NCBI GenBank assembly: GCA_001004085.1
Contig: LCQJ01000007.1
Coordinates: 1-21,125, forward strand
Origin: Parcubacteria group bacterium GW2011_GWA2_50_10b
GTDB lineage: Bacteria > Patescibacteriota > Minisyncoccia > Phycocordibacterales > Zambryskibacteraceae
Reading direction: 5' to 3'
Length of the DNA: 21,125 nucleotides
Below, one piece after another: positions 8,031 to 15,585 of the stretch. Under the pieces are notes generated by a model. That model did no database searches. It was not told where the DNA came from and was given only the letters and a program-made list of their open reading frames with translations. Numbering within the stretch: position 1 is the first letter of the stretch; each line of letters begins with the position of its first letter. Both the position numbers and the translations under genes were made by a program.

Positions 8031-8672
8031 ATGAAAATACTGTCTGTTAAAACCTTGGCTCTGCCCGAAATAAAGACTGTGCAGTTTGCCTTATTTAAGG
8101 ACAATCGCGGATACTTTACCGAGAGCTTCCGCAAGAGCGACCTCGCTGCACACCCCGCGCTCGCGCCACTTGCCGGCACCGAGTTTGTACAACAAAACGA
8201 GAGTTACTCGCTCCCGCACACGTTGCGCGGACTCCATTTCCAGTGGAATCCGTATATGGGCAAACTCATCCGCGTACTGTTTGGGCACATGATAGACATA
8301 GTCGCGGATATCCGTGTGGGCTCACCCACATTTGGTAAAGCAATTTTGTACGACATGCGACACAGCCCCGCGGCAGAGAGCGGCGAGTGGATTTGGGTGC
8401 CGCCCGGCTTTACTCACGGCAATTTATTTTTGGAACCTACGGCGATTGAGTACCTTTGCACCGGTGAGTACAGCCAAGGCTGCGAAGCGGGCATCTCCCC
8501 GCTCGCCCCCGACCTCGATTGGACCTTGGCCGACAAAACACTTAAGGCAACTTTTGACACGACTGTGGCATCTCCGGCATTGATTATTACCGAAAAAGAC
8601 CGCATGGGACTGGGCGTAAAAAACTGGGCCGCCGATGCGCGCTCGGGCAATTTTATATATGGCAAAGTTTAA
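8031..8672 (+). CDS. rmlC: dTDP-4-dehydrorhamnose 3,5-epimerase-like cupin (RmlC-like)
   Basis: 213 residues from ATG 8031 (a TTG 18 bp upstream is an unnecessary alternative). The RmlC cupin signature is plain: FKDNRGYFTESF, FVQQNESYS, TLRGLHFQWNP (catalytic-type His69), K78, DIVADIRVGSPTFG, WVPPGFTHG, then IEYLCTGEYS with a Tyr (Y141) that lines up with the RmlC catalytic Tyr, and APDLDW. RmlC epimerises C3 and C5 of the dTDP-4-keto-6-deoxy sugar produced by RmlB. It is about 30 residues longer than usual at the C-terminus, with a divergent WAADARSGNFIYGKV tail. The usual acidic residue of the pair is less clear, so C3-only epimerisation or another 4-keto sugar is possible. Its last 14 bp overlap the next gene. 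Confidence 0.85.
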   Translation: MKILSVKTLALPEIKTVQFALFKDNRGYFTESFRKSDLAAHPALAPLAGTEFVQQNESYSLPHTLRGLHFQWNPYMGKLIRVLFGHMIDIVADIRVGSPTFGKAILYDMRHSPAAESGEWIWVPPGFTHGNLFLEPTAIEYLCTGEYSQGCEAGISPLAPDLDWTLADKTLKATFDTTVASPALIITEKDRMGLGVKNWAADARSGNFIYGKV

Positions 8673-9384
8673 CCAACAGAAGGTACTCTGCACCGGCGGC
8701 AGTGGGCTTTTAGGCAAAGAGCTCAAAAAGTTGCTCCAGAAAGCGACCTTCCCTACCTCGGCGGAGTTTGACGTTACCAACAAGCGTCAGATGGAGAAAT
8801 ATATCCGTGCCCATCGCCCTTCGCTTATTATACACGCCGCCGCATTTACCTCGCCGCCTCGTATAGATAAAGACCCGGCAAAAGCCATAGCAGTAAATAT
8901 TATAGCCACCGCGTACTTATCTGCGCTGTGTTTGCAGCACAATATAAAATTGATATATATCTCCACCGACTACGTGTTTGACGGCAAGAAGGGTAATTAC
9001 AAAGAAGATGGCCCGATGTTCCCTGCAAACAAATACGCGTGGTCAAAACTCGGCGGCGAATGCGCGGTCCGTATGCTTGACGACTACTTAATAGTCAGAA
9101 CTTCTTTTGGGGAAAAGGTGTTTCCTTTTGAAAAGGCGTTTGTCGACCACTATACGAGCCGCGAAACCGTAGATGTGATAGCAAAAAAAATAATTACCGT
9201 ACTCAAAGCCGGCATACACGGTACTATTCATCTGGGGCACGCCCGTCGCTCGCTGTATACTTACGCCAAAGCGCTGGGTGGGGAAAAAACTATCGGCAAG
9301 ATGTCTACTGCAGACGTGAGCTTTTCGGTCCCTAAAGACACCTCTCTCAATACCGCGAAGTATAAAAAATATGAAAAAAAATAA
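8659..9384 (+). CDS. rmlD: dTDP-4-dehydrorhamnose reductase-like SDR (RmlD-like, short form)
   Basis: 241 residues from ATG 8659 (MAKFNQQKV). An upstream in-frame ATG at 8635 lies inside rmlC and adds nothing conserved. Visible: CTGGSGLLG (residues 11-19, NAD(P) binding), FDVTN, IIHAAAFT, ISTDYVFDG (101-109), and Y126-xxx-K130 in YAWSKLGGE, the RmlD version of the SDR catalytic pair. It is shorter than classical RmlD (about 290) and ends with SLNTAKYKKYEKK, similar to the SLDTSK end of short RmlD relatives; no internal gap is obvious. It probably reduces the C4 keto group of the product made by RmlC. It overlaps its neighbours on both sides by exactly 14 bp, so the three plus-strand genes are tightly coupled. 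Confidence 0.8.
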   Translation: MAKFNQQKVLCTGGSGLLGKELKKLLQKATFPTSAEFDVTNKRQMEKYIRAHRPSLIIHAAAFTSPPRIDKDPAKAIAVNIIATAYLSALCLQHNIKLIYISTDYVFDGKKGNYKEDGPMFPANKYAWSKLGGECAVRMLDDYLIVRTSFGEKVFPFEKAFVDHYTSRETVDVIAKKIITVLKAGIHGTIHLGHARRSLYTYAKALGGEKTIGKMSTADVSFSVPKDTSLNTAKYKKYEKK

Positions 9385-10390
9385 AAAGATTCTGGTAGGC
9401 GGCGGCGCGGGATATATCGGCGCGCAACTCGTTCCATTGCTTGTCGATGCGGGCTACGAGGTTGAGGTCATAGACCTGCTGTGGTTCGGAAATCACTTGC
9501 CTTCCAATATTAAAGTCACAAAAAAAGATTTGTTTGAGTGTACTCAAGCGGATATGGCGGGTTTTAACGCTTTTATCTTCTTGGCCGGCCTCTCCAACGA
9601 CCCTATGGCCGAGCACAGCCCTTCGAAGAACTTTATCTTCAACGCGGCTCTGCCTTCCTACTTGGCCTACACGGCAAAGCGGGCGGGGGTAAAGCGTTTT
9701 ATATATGCCTCTTCGTGCTCGGTATACGGCTATACCGAGGATAAAGTGTTTGATGAAGAGTCGCCCGCCTCTTCAAACTATCCCTACGGGCTCTCCAAAC
9801 TCCAAGGCGAGCGCGGTGCGCTCGAGCTCCAGGATGAACATTTTTCGGTCATCAGCCTGCGCCAAGGCACCGTCTGCGGCTATAGCAAACGGATGCGCAT
9901 GGACCTCATCGTCAATGCCATGTATAAAACCGCTATGGTTGACGAAAAAATTACCGTCAACAACCCGGACATTTGGCGGCCTATCTATGACATCCGGGAC
10001 TGCGCGCGAGCTTTTGTGTTGGCACTCGAAGCGCCCGAGGATTTAAGCGGCATCTTTAATGTTTCGTCCGGCAATTACACCGTGGGAGATGTCGGCGAGC
10101 GAGTTAGACAAAGAGTGGAGAAGCTTTCGGACAAAAAAATAGACTTAGAAATAAAACATGTCGCCGATATGCGAAATTATAAAGTTTCGACAACAAAGGC
10201 GGAAACAGTCTTGGGTTTTAGGCCTGTGCATTCTGTAGAGGATATCGTTGCCAGCCTGCACGAACATCAAGGAGATATGGGTAACCTTAATCAGGATAAT
10301 TACTACAATATCAGGATATTCAAAGAAATAGCGAAACGCGAGGAATTGCGCAATAAGCGCCTTTCCGAAATAGACGATTTCAAATACTAA
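9371..10390 (+). CDS. Extended-SDR NDP-sugar epimerase/dehydratase
   Basis: 339 residues with a full extended-SDR layout: ILVGGGAGYIG (residues 7-17), VIDLLWFGNH, FLAGLSNDPM, ASSCSVYG (113-120), Y139-xxx-K143 in PYGLSKLQGE, ISLRQGTVCGYS, WRPIYDIRDCARAF, and FNVSSGNYTVGDVGE. The FLAGLSNDPMA segment and C-terminal arrangement match a group of SDRs common in deoxysugar clusters beside TylF-type and C-methyltransferase genes, where they act as epimerases or 4-ketoreductases. The exact reaction cannot be assigned. It could finish either the NDP-glucose route here or the GDP route made by Gmd and the PLP enzyme further right. Its stop shares bases with the stop of the converging GT4 gene. Confidence 0.82.
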   Translation: MKKNKKILVGGGAGYIGAQLVPLLVDAGYEVEVIDLLWFGNHLPSNIKVTKKDLFECTQADMAGFNAFIFLAGLSNDPMAEHSPSKNFIFNAALPSYLAYTAKRAGVKRFIYASSCSVYGYTEDKVFDEESPASSNYPYGLSKLQGERGALELQDEHFSVISLRQGTVCGYSKRMRMDLIVNAMYKTAMVDEKITVNNPDIWRPIYDIRDCARAFVLALEAPEDLSGIFNVSSGNYTVGDVGERVRQRVEKLSDKKIDLEIKHVADMRNYKVSTTKAETVLGFRPVHSVEDIVASLHEHQGDMGNLNQDNYYNIRIFKEIAKREELRNKRLSEIDDFKY

Positions 10391-11433
10391 AGCTGTTCAA
10401 TAATCTTCTGCATACGCGGCACTGCTACTTCATAGGACTCCTCCTCGCGGATTGTTTTTTGCCCCGCCGCCCCAAGCTGTGCGCGCAGCTCTCTGCTCTC
10501 GAGAAGTTTGGCCAGCTTTTCTACCCACTCATCGACACTGTCGGCGAGATAACCGTTTACACCATCGTGCACCACATGGGTAATCTCGCCCACCGCGCTG
10601 GTAATCTGCGCGAGTCCGCAGGCCATATACTCGTACGGCTTGTAAGACGAGCGCGACATATTCCACTCACCTTTCTCCACCAATGGGTTCACCCCAATAT
10701 CAAAACTCTGGATAGTCGGTGCCATCTTGCCCGGAGGCAGATACTCTACAAACTCAACATTGAGACCGGCAATCGGTTCAAAAAGTTCTTTAATCTTTGG
10801 AAACCCCCACACTCCTATGAGCAAAAATTTAAAGGGTACTGCTGTACGCGCAGGCAACTTTTTAAACACCTCCGCGAGGAGTGAAAGGTTTTTGTAATGA
10901 TCCCGTGCGGTGCCAACCCAGCCAATGATAAGCGGGCTCTGGGGCACAGAGTAGTCTTTGGTGTACTTTGCGTAGTCTGCGAGCTTAACCGTGGTGTGAA
11001 AGATATGCACATTTTTGTTGTATTGCCGCACCCATGTTTGGAGCGCCCGGCTGCACACAAACACGACATCGGCCATCTGTACCAACTTTTTTGTCTTATA
11101 AAAGTCGTGCATATAAATAGCGTCGTCAAAATCAAAAATCATCTTCCGCCGGAAGAGCGTCAGGTACGCGACTATGATGGCAAAAAAAAATTTGTTACCG
11201 ATAGTCCTTTGTAAAAACACAATATCTCTTTTTTTGATTGAAAAAAGCGAGAGTATGGTCGTTACAATAAGGAAAAATTTCTTCGGCCAGCGCGTAGTCG
11301 AAATAAGGACCACCGGCGGCCAATGCACAACCGTGTCTATACCGCGCTCCCGCAGTTCATCGGCAATACGCATCGCCCGCTGGCGGGAGTCGCCGATCTT
11401 CTCGTCCCCTTTAGTATAAAAATGTATCTTCAT
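10387..11433 (-). CDS. GT4-like GT-B glycosyltransferase
   Basis: 348 residues. The N-terminal half starts directly with MKIHFYTKGDEKIGDSRQRA, the first Rossmann strand and acceptor loop. The inter-domain region has PLIIGWVGTARDHYKNL. The donor-binding part has FDIGVNPLVEKGEWNMSRSS followed by YKPYEYMACGLAQITSAVGE, an EX7E-type donor site. A hydrophobic patch around residues 55-95 suggests membrane contact, usual for enzymes working on lipid-linked acceptors. It is the last gene of the leftward unit and starts inside the upstream gene's stop (ATGA). It converges on the SDR gene with stop codons sharing bases, leaving no room for a terminator. Donor sugar unknown. Confidence 0.83.
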   Translation of the reverse strand: MKIHFYTKGDEKIGDSRQRAMRIADELRERGIDTVVHWPPVVLISTTRWPKKFFLIVTTILSLFSIKKRDIVFLQRTIGNKFFFAIIVAYLTLFRRKMIFDFDDAIYMHDFYKTKKLVQMADVVFVCSRALQTWVRQYNKNVHIFHTTVKLADYAKYTKDYSVPQSPLIIGWVGTARDHYKNLSLLAEVFKKLPARTAVPFKFLLIGVWGFPKIKELFEPIAGLNVEFVEYLPPGKMAPTIQSFDIGVNPLVEKGEWNMSRSSYKPYEYMACGLAQITSAVGEITHVVHDGVNGYLADSVDEWVEKLAKLLESRELRAQLGAAGQKTIREEESYEVAVPRMQKIIEQL

Positions 11434-12455
11434 AATGCAGACATAATTTCAATAAACTGCCTTGCGTTTTCGTCCCATGAAAATTGCCTAGCGCGAAGCA
11501 TGCCATTTTCTTTAAGATCTGCGCGCAGCAAAGCATCGGAGGCAATACGGCTCATCGCCGCGGCTATGTCCCTGGGCGCGGAAGGGTTTACCAAGAGCGC
11601 CGCATCCCCCGCCACTTCCGCAAGCGCACCGTTATTGGACGCGATGACCGGCAGCCCCGCGTGCATAGCCTCAAGCACCGGCATGCCGAAGCCCTCAATA
11701 AAACTCACGAAAACAAGCGCTTGCGCTTTGTTGTACAAATACTTCAGCTGTCCGTCTGTTACATATCCTAAAAAACGCACGCGCTTCTCCATCCCAAGCT
11801 CGCGCGCCAACACAACGAGAGAATCGGCATACGTTCCACTCTGCTTGCCGGCGATGAGTAGTTCGTGGGTTGTATTATTTCTTGCAAAGAGCCCGAAAGC
11901 CTTTATGATGCCGGCAACATTCTTGCGCTCCTTGAGCACCCCGGCAAATAGAAAGAAATTATCCGGAGCAGGTATAGGCTCCGGCGTTCCATCCAAAGCA
12001 ATGAAGCCGTTATAGATAACTTTTATTTTGTCCGGATTGGTTCCAAAATGCCGTATAGTACTTTCTTTTGCAGTGTTTGATACAGCAATTATTTTTGTCG
12101 CTTTCCGGAGCGAGAGCGCGTGGGCGCAATACAAAACCGCTCCGTTTATCTTTTGTAAAAGAGAGCGTCCGGGCAACTCCAGGTACGCGAAATCGTGCAC
12201 GACCACGATTGCCCGCTTGGGGAACAGGAACAGCGGCACTATCGGATTAAAAAAAATATACAGGTCTAAATTGCGGTCCATCTTTCGCGCTCCCTGCAAA
12301 AACAACGAGGTAACTCCCATCGCGTTTTTTGTATACACCACATAGCTGTTTTTGCGGTCTGCCGCACGGATTCCCCGCGCCATCTCAAATACCGCCCGGC
12401 CCAAGCCTCCCGGACTCTTCTCCCCGTATGGGTCAAGTAACAGGCCTATGTTCAT
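11430..12455 (-). CDS. GT4 glycosyltransferase (mannosyltransferase-like)
   Basis: 341 residues from ATG 12455 (MNIGLLLDPYGEKSPGGLGR). That start makes a 4-bp ATGA overlap with the upstream stop and aligns the glycine-rich loop as in GT4 enzymes. Motifs: VVHDFAYLELP, KIIAVSNTAKESTIRHFG, KIKVIYNG, FLFAGVLKERKNV, VRFLGYV, and EGFGMPVLEAMHAGLPVIAS, the EX7E donor-binding signature near the C-terminus, then VAGDAALLVNP. It resembles the WbaZ/MtfB-type mannosyl and rhamnosyl transferases. Near residue 73 the step from LQGARK to DRNLDLYIFFNP is shorter than I expect for the family, perhaps 15-25 residues missing, but that region is variable. Confidence 0.87.
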   Translation of the reverse strand: MNIGLLLDPYGEKSPGGLGRAVFEMARGIRAADRKNSYVVYTKNAMGVTSLFLQGARKMDRNLDLYIFFNPIVPLFLFPKRAIVVVHDFAYLELPGRSLLQKINGAVLYCAHALSLRKATKIIAVSNTAKESTIRHFGTNPDKIKVIYNGFIALDGTPEPIPAPDNFFLFAGVLKERKNVAGIIKAFGLFARNNTTHELLIAGKQSGTYADSLVVLARELGMEKRVRFLGYVTDGQLKYLYNKAQALVFVSFIEGFGMPVLEAMHAGLPVIASNNGALAEVAGDAALLVNPSAPRDIAAAMSRIASDALLRADLKENGMLRARQFSWDENARQFIEIMSAL

Positions 12456-13312
12456 ACTTTGGAGGACAGTTTGCGGACGTAGTACTTTATTGTACGAACA
12501 ATCCATTTAGAGCTCACTCCGGATGGATAGGTGCGGCGGTGCGCGGTGAGAACTTGTATATCTTCCTGTTTTATCGGCAGGTTATGCCAGAATAATTTTT
12601 TGTACCCGTCGAGGACAAGCGTCCCGTCATAGAGTTGAAAGAGTCGTGTATAGCAACTCGTGTCTGAATTCATCTTATCAATTGAAGCGTCGTCTATGCC
12701 GAGTTTAGAAAATAACTCATCGAGCGCAAAAAAGGCGTTTACACCCGCGACAGCGGCCAGGCGATACCCCTTTTTTCTGCCAAGTTCGACTAACGCAAGC
12801 AGAGAAGAGCCTTGTTGAACCGACCTGTCGCGCGGTTGTATGAACGAAATATCGTTCGGAATGGTTTGATTGAATTCAATGACAACGAGCCGCGGACGGT
12901 ACTGCGAAAGTGAGTTCCATATGTGATAGTCATTGCCGTCTATGTCAACGGAGAGCAGGTCGAAGTCCCGCGGTATCGATGTACGCGCGAGAATGGAGTC
13001 GAGCGAATGCTCTCCCTCAAACTCTACAAACTCGTTGAAGCAACGCGCGCGCGGGGTGTTTTTATAAACCTCCTTCAATTTTTCGGCATAGGTCGGGTCG
13101 GCTTCTATAAGCACACCCGACCAACCGTCCTGCATGATGAGTTTCCAAGTATTACTGTGATGCGTGCCGTTGAGCGCGCCGAATTCGACACACCACTTAT
13201 TTTCCGCACCCATCCGGCGGAATATCTCCGCAATGATGCCGTCTTCTCCGTGTTGGGAGGTAATGTTTTTTTTATATTCTTCAAGTCTGCCGTTTTTTAT
13301 TTGCGTATCCAT
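12452..13312 (-). CDS. FkbM-like SAM-dependent methyltransferase
   Basis: 286 residues. The core (about residues 18-150) has the methyltransferase Rossmann pattern: SQHGEDGIIAEIFRRMG, WCVEFGALNGTHHSNTW (SAM loop), GVLIEADP (acidic end of strand 2), and DLLSVDIDGNDYHIWNSL, the FkbM-type strand 4 Asp cluster, followed by RPRLVVIEFN. FkbM members methylate hydroxyls of sugars or lipids. Sequences of this sort often sit in surface-glycan loci without an assigned substrate, so the reaction is open. The C-terminal part (about 150-286) is not recognised and ends in a basic stretch. It begins 3 bp after the upstream GT4 stop and overlaps the next start by 4 bp. Confidence 0.7.
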   Translation of the reverse strand: MDTQIKNGRLEEYKKNITSQHGEDGIIAEIFRRMGAENKWCVEFGALNGTHHSNTWKLIMQDGWSGVLIEADPTYAEKLKEVYKNTPRARCFNEFVEFEGEHSLDSILARTSIPRDFDLLSVDIDGNDYHIWNSLSQYRPRLVVIEFNQTIPNDISFIQPRDRSVQQGSSLLALVELGRKKGYRLAAVAGVNAFFALDELFSKLGIDDASIDKMNSDTSCYTRLFQLYDGTLVLDGYKKLFWHNLPIKQEDIQVLTAHRRTYPSGVSSKWIVRTIKYYVRKLSSKV

Positions 13313-13315
13313 ATA

Positions 13316-14443
13316 TCACTTTTGCATAAACTCCTTTATCCGCTCTGCGCGCGCTTTCCAAGATATCCCACGACCCTTGCGCTCCGCAGCGGCTACGCGC
13401 CCGGCTACGTCGGCGCCGTGACCTATAGCATACGCCGCTTTATCCGCAAGGTCTTTTGCGTTGTCGGGCTCGTAAAAAAGCACCTCCTGTTCGGAGACAA
13501 TCTGCCGTATCGCTGGCGTTCCGCTCGCGACGATAGGCCTGTCGGAGAGCAAATACTCAAACAGCTTCATGGGCGAGGTGTATAAGCGGGACTGCGTATC
13601 CCGCTTGGTGCCAAGCACCACCAGCGCATCGGCGGCCGCATACCAGAGCCGCATTTCATCATGCGGACGGCTTCCTGCAAAGTACATAGCATCAGGAAGC
13701 GGCTCGCGGACAAGCTCCGCAAAGCGCTCCTTATCACCACCCACCACATACCAGCGTATATCCGGAGTCAGGACAGCCGCATGAGGCAAAATTTCCAGGC
13801 CTTTCCAATCAAAAAAACGCCCGGCATACAGGACAATGCGCTCCTCCTGCGGGAGTCCGAGCCGCTTGCGCGCCTCTTTTTTATCCGCCGGAGCGAAGCC
13901 GGCGTTGTCAACGCCGTTAGATTCCGCGCAATACCGCGCCGGCGAGGAAGGAAAAGTCTTTTTAAGCTCCTCGACGATAATTGGGTTGATGGCGATAATT
14001 CCCCGCACAGAACGAAACAGGAAACGCTGCGCGAAAGTGTTTGGCTTCCCCCCGTGCATCTCCGAGAAAAGAGGAACACTAACAAGCGGCAGCGCCGAGG
14101 AAGAGAAATTATCCAGGTCGACCGTGTAGACGATAAAGTTTTCTCCTTTTATTTTTTTCCGCCACAAAAAAACAACAGATGCCGCCATAAAAAAATACGA
14201 GCTTATCCGATACCCTAAACGGCCCCATGTGTACAGGTCGGGCACCGGCAGGAGGCGGATGGTGGGCACCGAAACGCGGAGCGCGTAGAACTCCTGTATC
14301 GACTGCATTGCGGTAGCGCGCGACGGCACCACGAGGCTTACATCAATACCGGCTTCGATAAAAGCTTCGCACATCTTGGCTATTTGTATGCCGTGCGCCT
14401 TTTCGGTTGGCATGCGCGCGTTGGCTATATAATACAGTTTCAT
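13316..14443 (-). CDS. GT4-like GT-B glycosyltransferase
   Basis: 375 residues. N-terminus MKLYYIANARMPTEKAHGIQIAKM is the GT4 first strand with the acceptor loop. It is followed by VSLVVPSR, a hydrophobic segment near residues 80-95 (likely membrane-facing), and FSEMHGGKPNTFAQRFLF. The donor domain has RIVLYAGRFFDWKGLE, WYVVGGDKERF, MYFAGSRPHDEM, then RLYTSPMKLFEYLLSDRPIV, the SPxKxFEY version of the GT4 donor site, and FYEPDNAKDLADK. Length is normal and no gap is seen. ATG 14443 overlaps the upstream exostosin-like stop as ATGA. Substrate unknown; probably one of the chain-building transferases. Confidence 0.87.
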   Translation of the reverse strand: MKLYYIANARMPTEKAHGIQIAKMCEAFIEAGIDVSLVVPSRATAMQSIQEFYALRVSVPTIRLLPVPDLYTWGRLGYRISSYFFMAASVVFLWRKKIKGENFIVYTVDLDNFSSSALPLVSVPLFSEMHGGKPNTFAQRFLFRSVRGIIAINPIIVEELKKTFPSSPARYCAESNGVDNAGFAPADKKEARKRLGLPQEERIVLYAGRFFDWKGLEILPHAAVLTPDIRWYVVGGDKERFAELVREPLPDAMYFAGSRPHDEMRLWYAAADALVVLGTKRDTQSRLYTSPMKLFEYLLSDRPIVASGTPAIRQIVSEQEVLFYEPDNAKDLADKAAYAIGHGADVAGRVAAAERKGRGISWKARAERIKEFMQK

Positions 14444-15585
14444 TGCGGGCCAAGCGCGCGAAGCCTGTTGAACTCGCGTATGATGTGCGGCATTTGGGCG
14501 TCGATGCGGAAGTAATTGACAAATGCAGCGCGAGCTTCGCGTTGCATTGTTTCGAACTGTTCATTCGAAAGTGATTTGTGAAAGTCCGCGATTATTTGTG
14601 GGAGACGCTTAATGTCTCGAAAATCTACAATGAGCGAAAATTTATGCCAATCAACAACATCGCTAAAAGGGAAGTAGCGCTCGGTGTCAATAATGACGGG
14701 TATGCGCCCGAGCGAAAGTATTTCATACAGGCGGTACGATGCGTTGCCGTACCCGCGCACATCAAGCGCGTAGTCGCTCTCAAGAATCATCTCCGCGAAC
14801 CCGCGCCGGAACTCTTTCATTTCGTCATATGACCGCCGCGGAGATAAAGGAGAAAAAAACTGTCCCGTAAGCTTGCATACGAGCTTATCGGAACGCTCTA
14901 GGATGCGAAGAGCCTTAGTGCGCAAGAATATGCCGTTGCTCATTGCAAAGTAGCGGTCGTCCAAGAGTCCGCGTAGGTAAAGGGGGCTCTCGTCAAGCCT
15001 TTGATGCACCGTATTTTTGAACGTTGTTTTTACCATACCGGCAAAGCTGACCACCGGCTTCCCCTCTCCTTTGCGGCGTACCCGCACTACTCCGTCCGTG
15101 CATCGCAACAGAAGGTCGTCTACCTGCGTCGGAACTTGAATTCTCGTGTGAGGAGACTCAAAGCGCAGGTGTACTGGGAGCCGATTTCTCCACCACTCCT
15201 CCCCCAAAGTACGATACCCTCCATACCGCATGATGTATGCGTTATCGATACCGAGAGGAGTTTCCCCGTCGCCAAGACCATCAACTAACAGCGGCAACCC
15301 GGCGCTCTTTGCCGTTTGCGCGCACTCTGTTAAAAGCGCGGGGTCATGCCGCATGAGTGTCGCTTGGCGATAAGGCGCAAAGACCGCATCGGCTTTTGTT
15401 ATATCGTCGGTAATGCCGTAAAAGCGGGTATCAAAAGAAAAAGAGTTAAAAAATTCCCTCGAAAGAAAAGATGATTCCGGTATCAAATTGCCCCAGAACG
15501 GAAAGAGGAGGGTGCTCGGTACGTCTTTTATCCTCCGCCACGCCGGATCCACATAGAGCCTCAAAAATGTAATCGGCTGTTTCAT
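14440..15585 (-). CDS. Exostosin-like (GT47-type) glycosyltransferase
   Basis: 381 residues. The C-terminal third carries the exostosin signature: ESDYALDVRGYGNASYRLYE, ILSLGRIPVIIDTERYFPFSD, VVDWHKFSLIVDFRDIKRLP. This matches the family pattern 'cl.p.G...S.R.yEa...G.IPVii.d...PF.d..dW..fs'. The N-terminal part (FLRLYVDP, then ADAVFAPYRQA near residue 67) is consistent with the acceptor-side domain of GT47 proteins but is weakly conserved. The family was defined on animal heparan-sulphate polymerases and also occurs in plants and in some bacterial glycan loci. No signal or membrane segment is seen, so it is probably cytoplasmic. Both ends overlap neighbours by 4 bp. Donor unknown. Confidence 0.75.
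   Translation of the reverse strand: MKQPITFLRLYVDPAWRRIKDVPSTLLFPFWGNLIPESSFLSREFFNSFSFDTRFYGITDDITKADAVFAPYRQATLMRHDPALLTECAQTAKSAGLPLLVDGLGDGETPLGIDNAYIMRYGGYRTLGEEWWRNRLPVHLRFESPHTRIQVPTQVDDLLLRCTDGVVRVRRKGEGKPVVSFAGMVKTTFKNTVHQRLDESPLYLRGLLDDRYFAMSNGIFLRTKALRILERSDKLVCKLTGQFFSPLSPRRSYDEMKEFRRGFAEMILESDYALDVRGYGNASYRLYEILSLGRIPVIIDTERYFPFSDVVDWHKFSLIVDFRDIKRLPQIIADFHKSLSNEQFETMQREARAAFVNYFRIDAQMPHIIREFNRLRALGPQ

Noticed and set aside
11323..12015. 230-codon plus-strand open frame
   Set aside because: It is a Ser/Ala-rich shadow of two GT4 genes with clear EX7E-type motifs on the other strand.
11430..12455. Possible missing block near residue 73 of the GT4 protein
   Set aside because: This inter-strand region varies in length within the family, so the gap cannot be claimed without an alignment.
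12923..13585. 220-codon plus-strand open frame
   Set aside because: It runs across two minus-strand genes (FkbM-like and GT4) and shows no family text.
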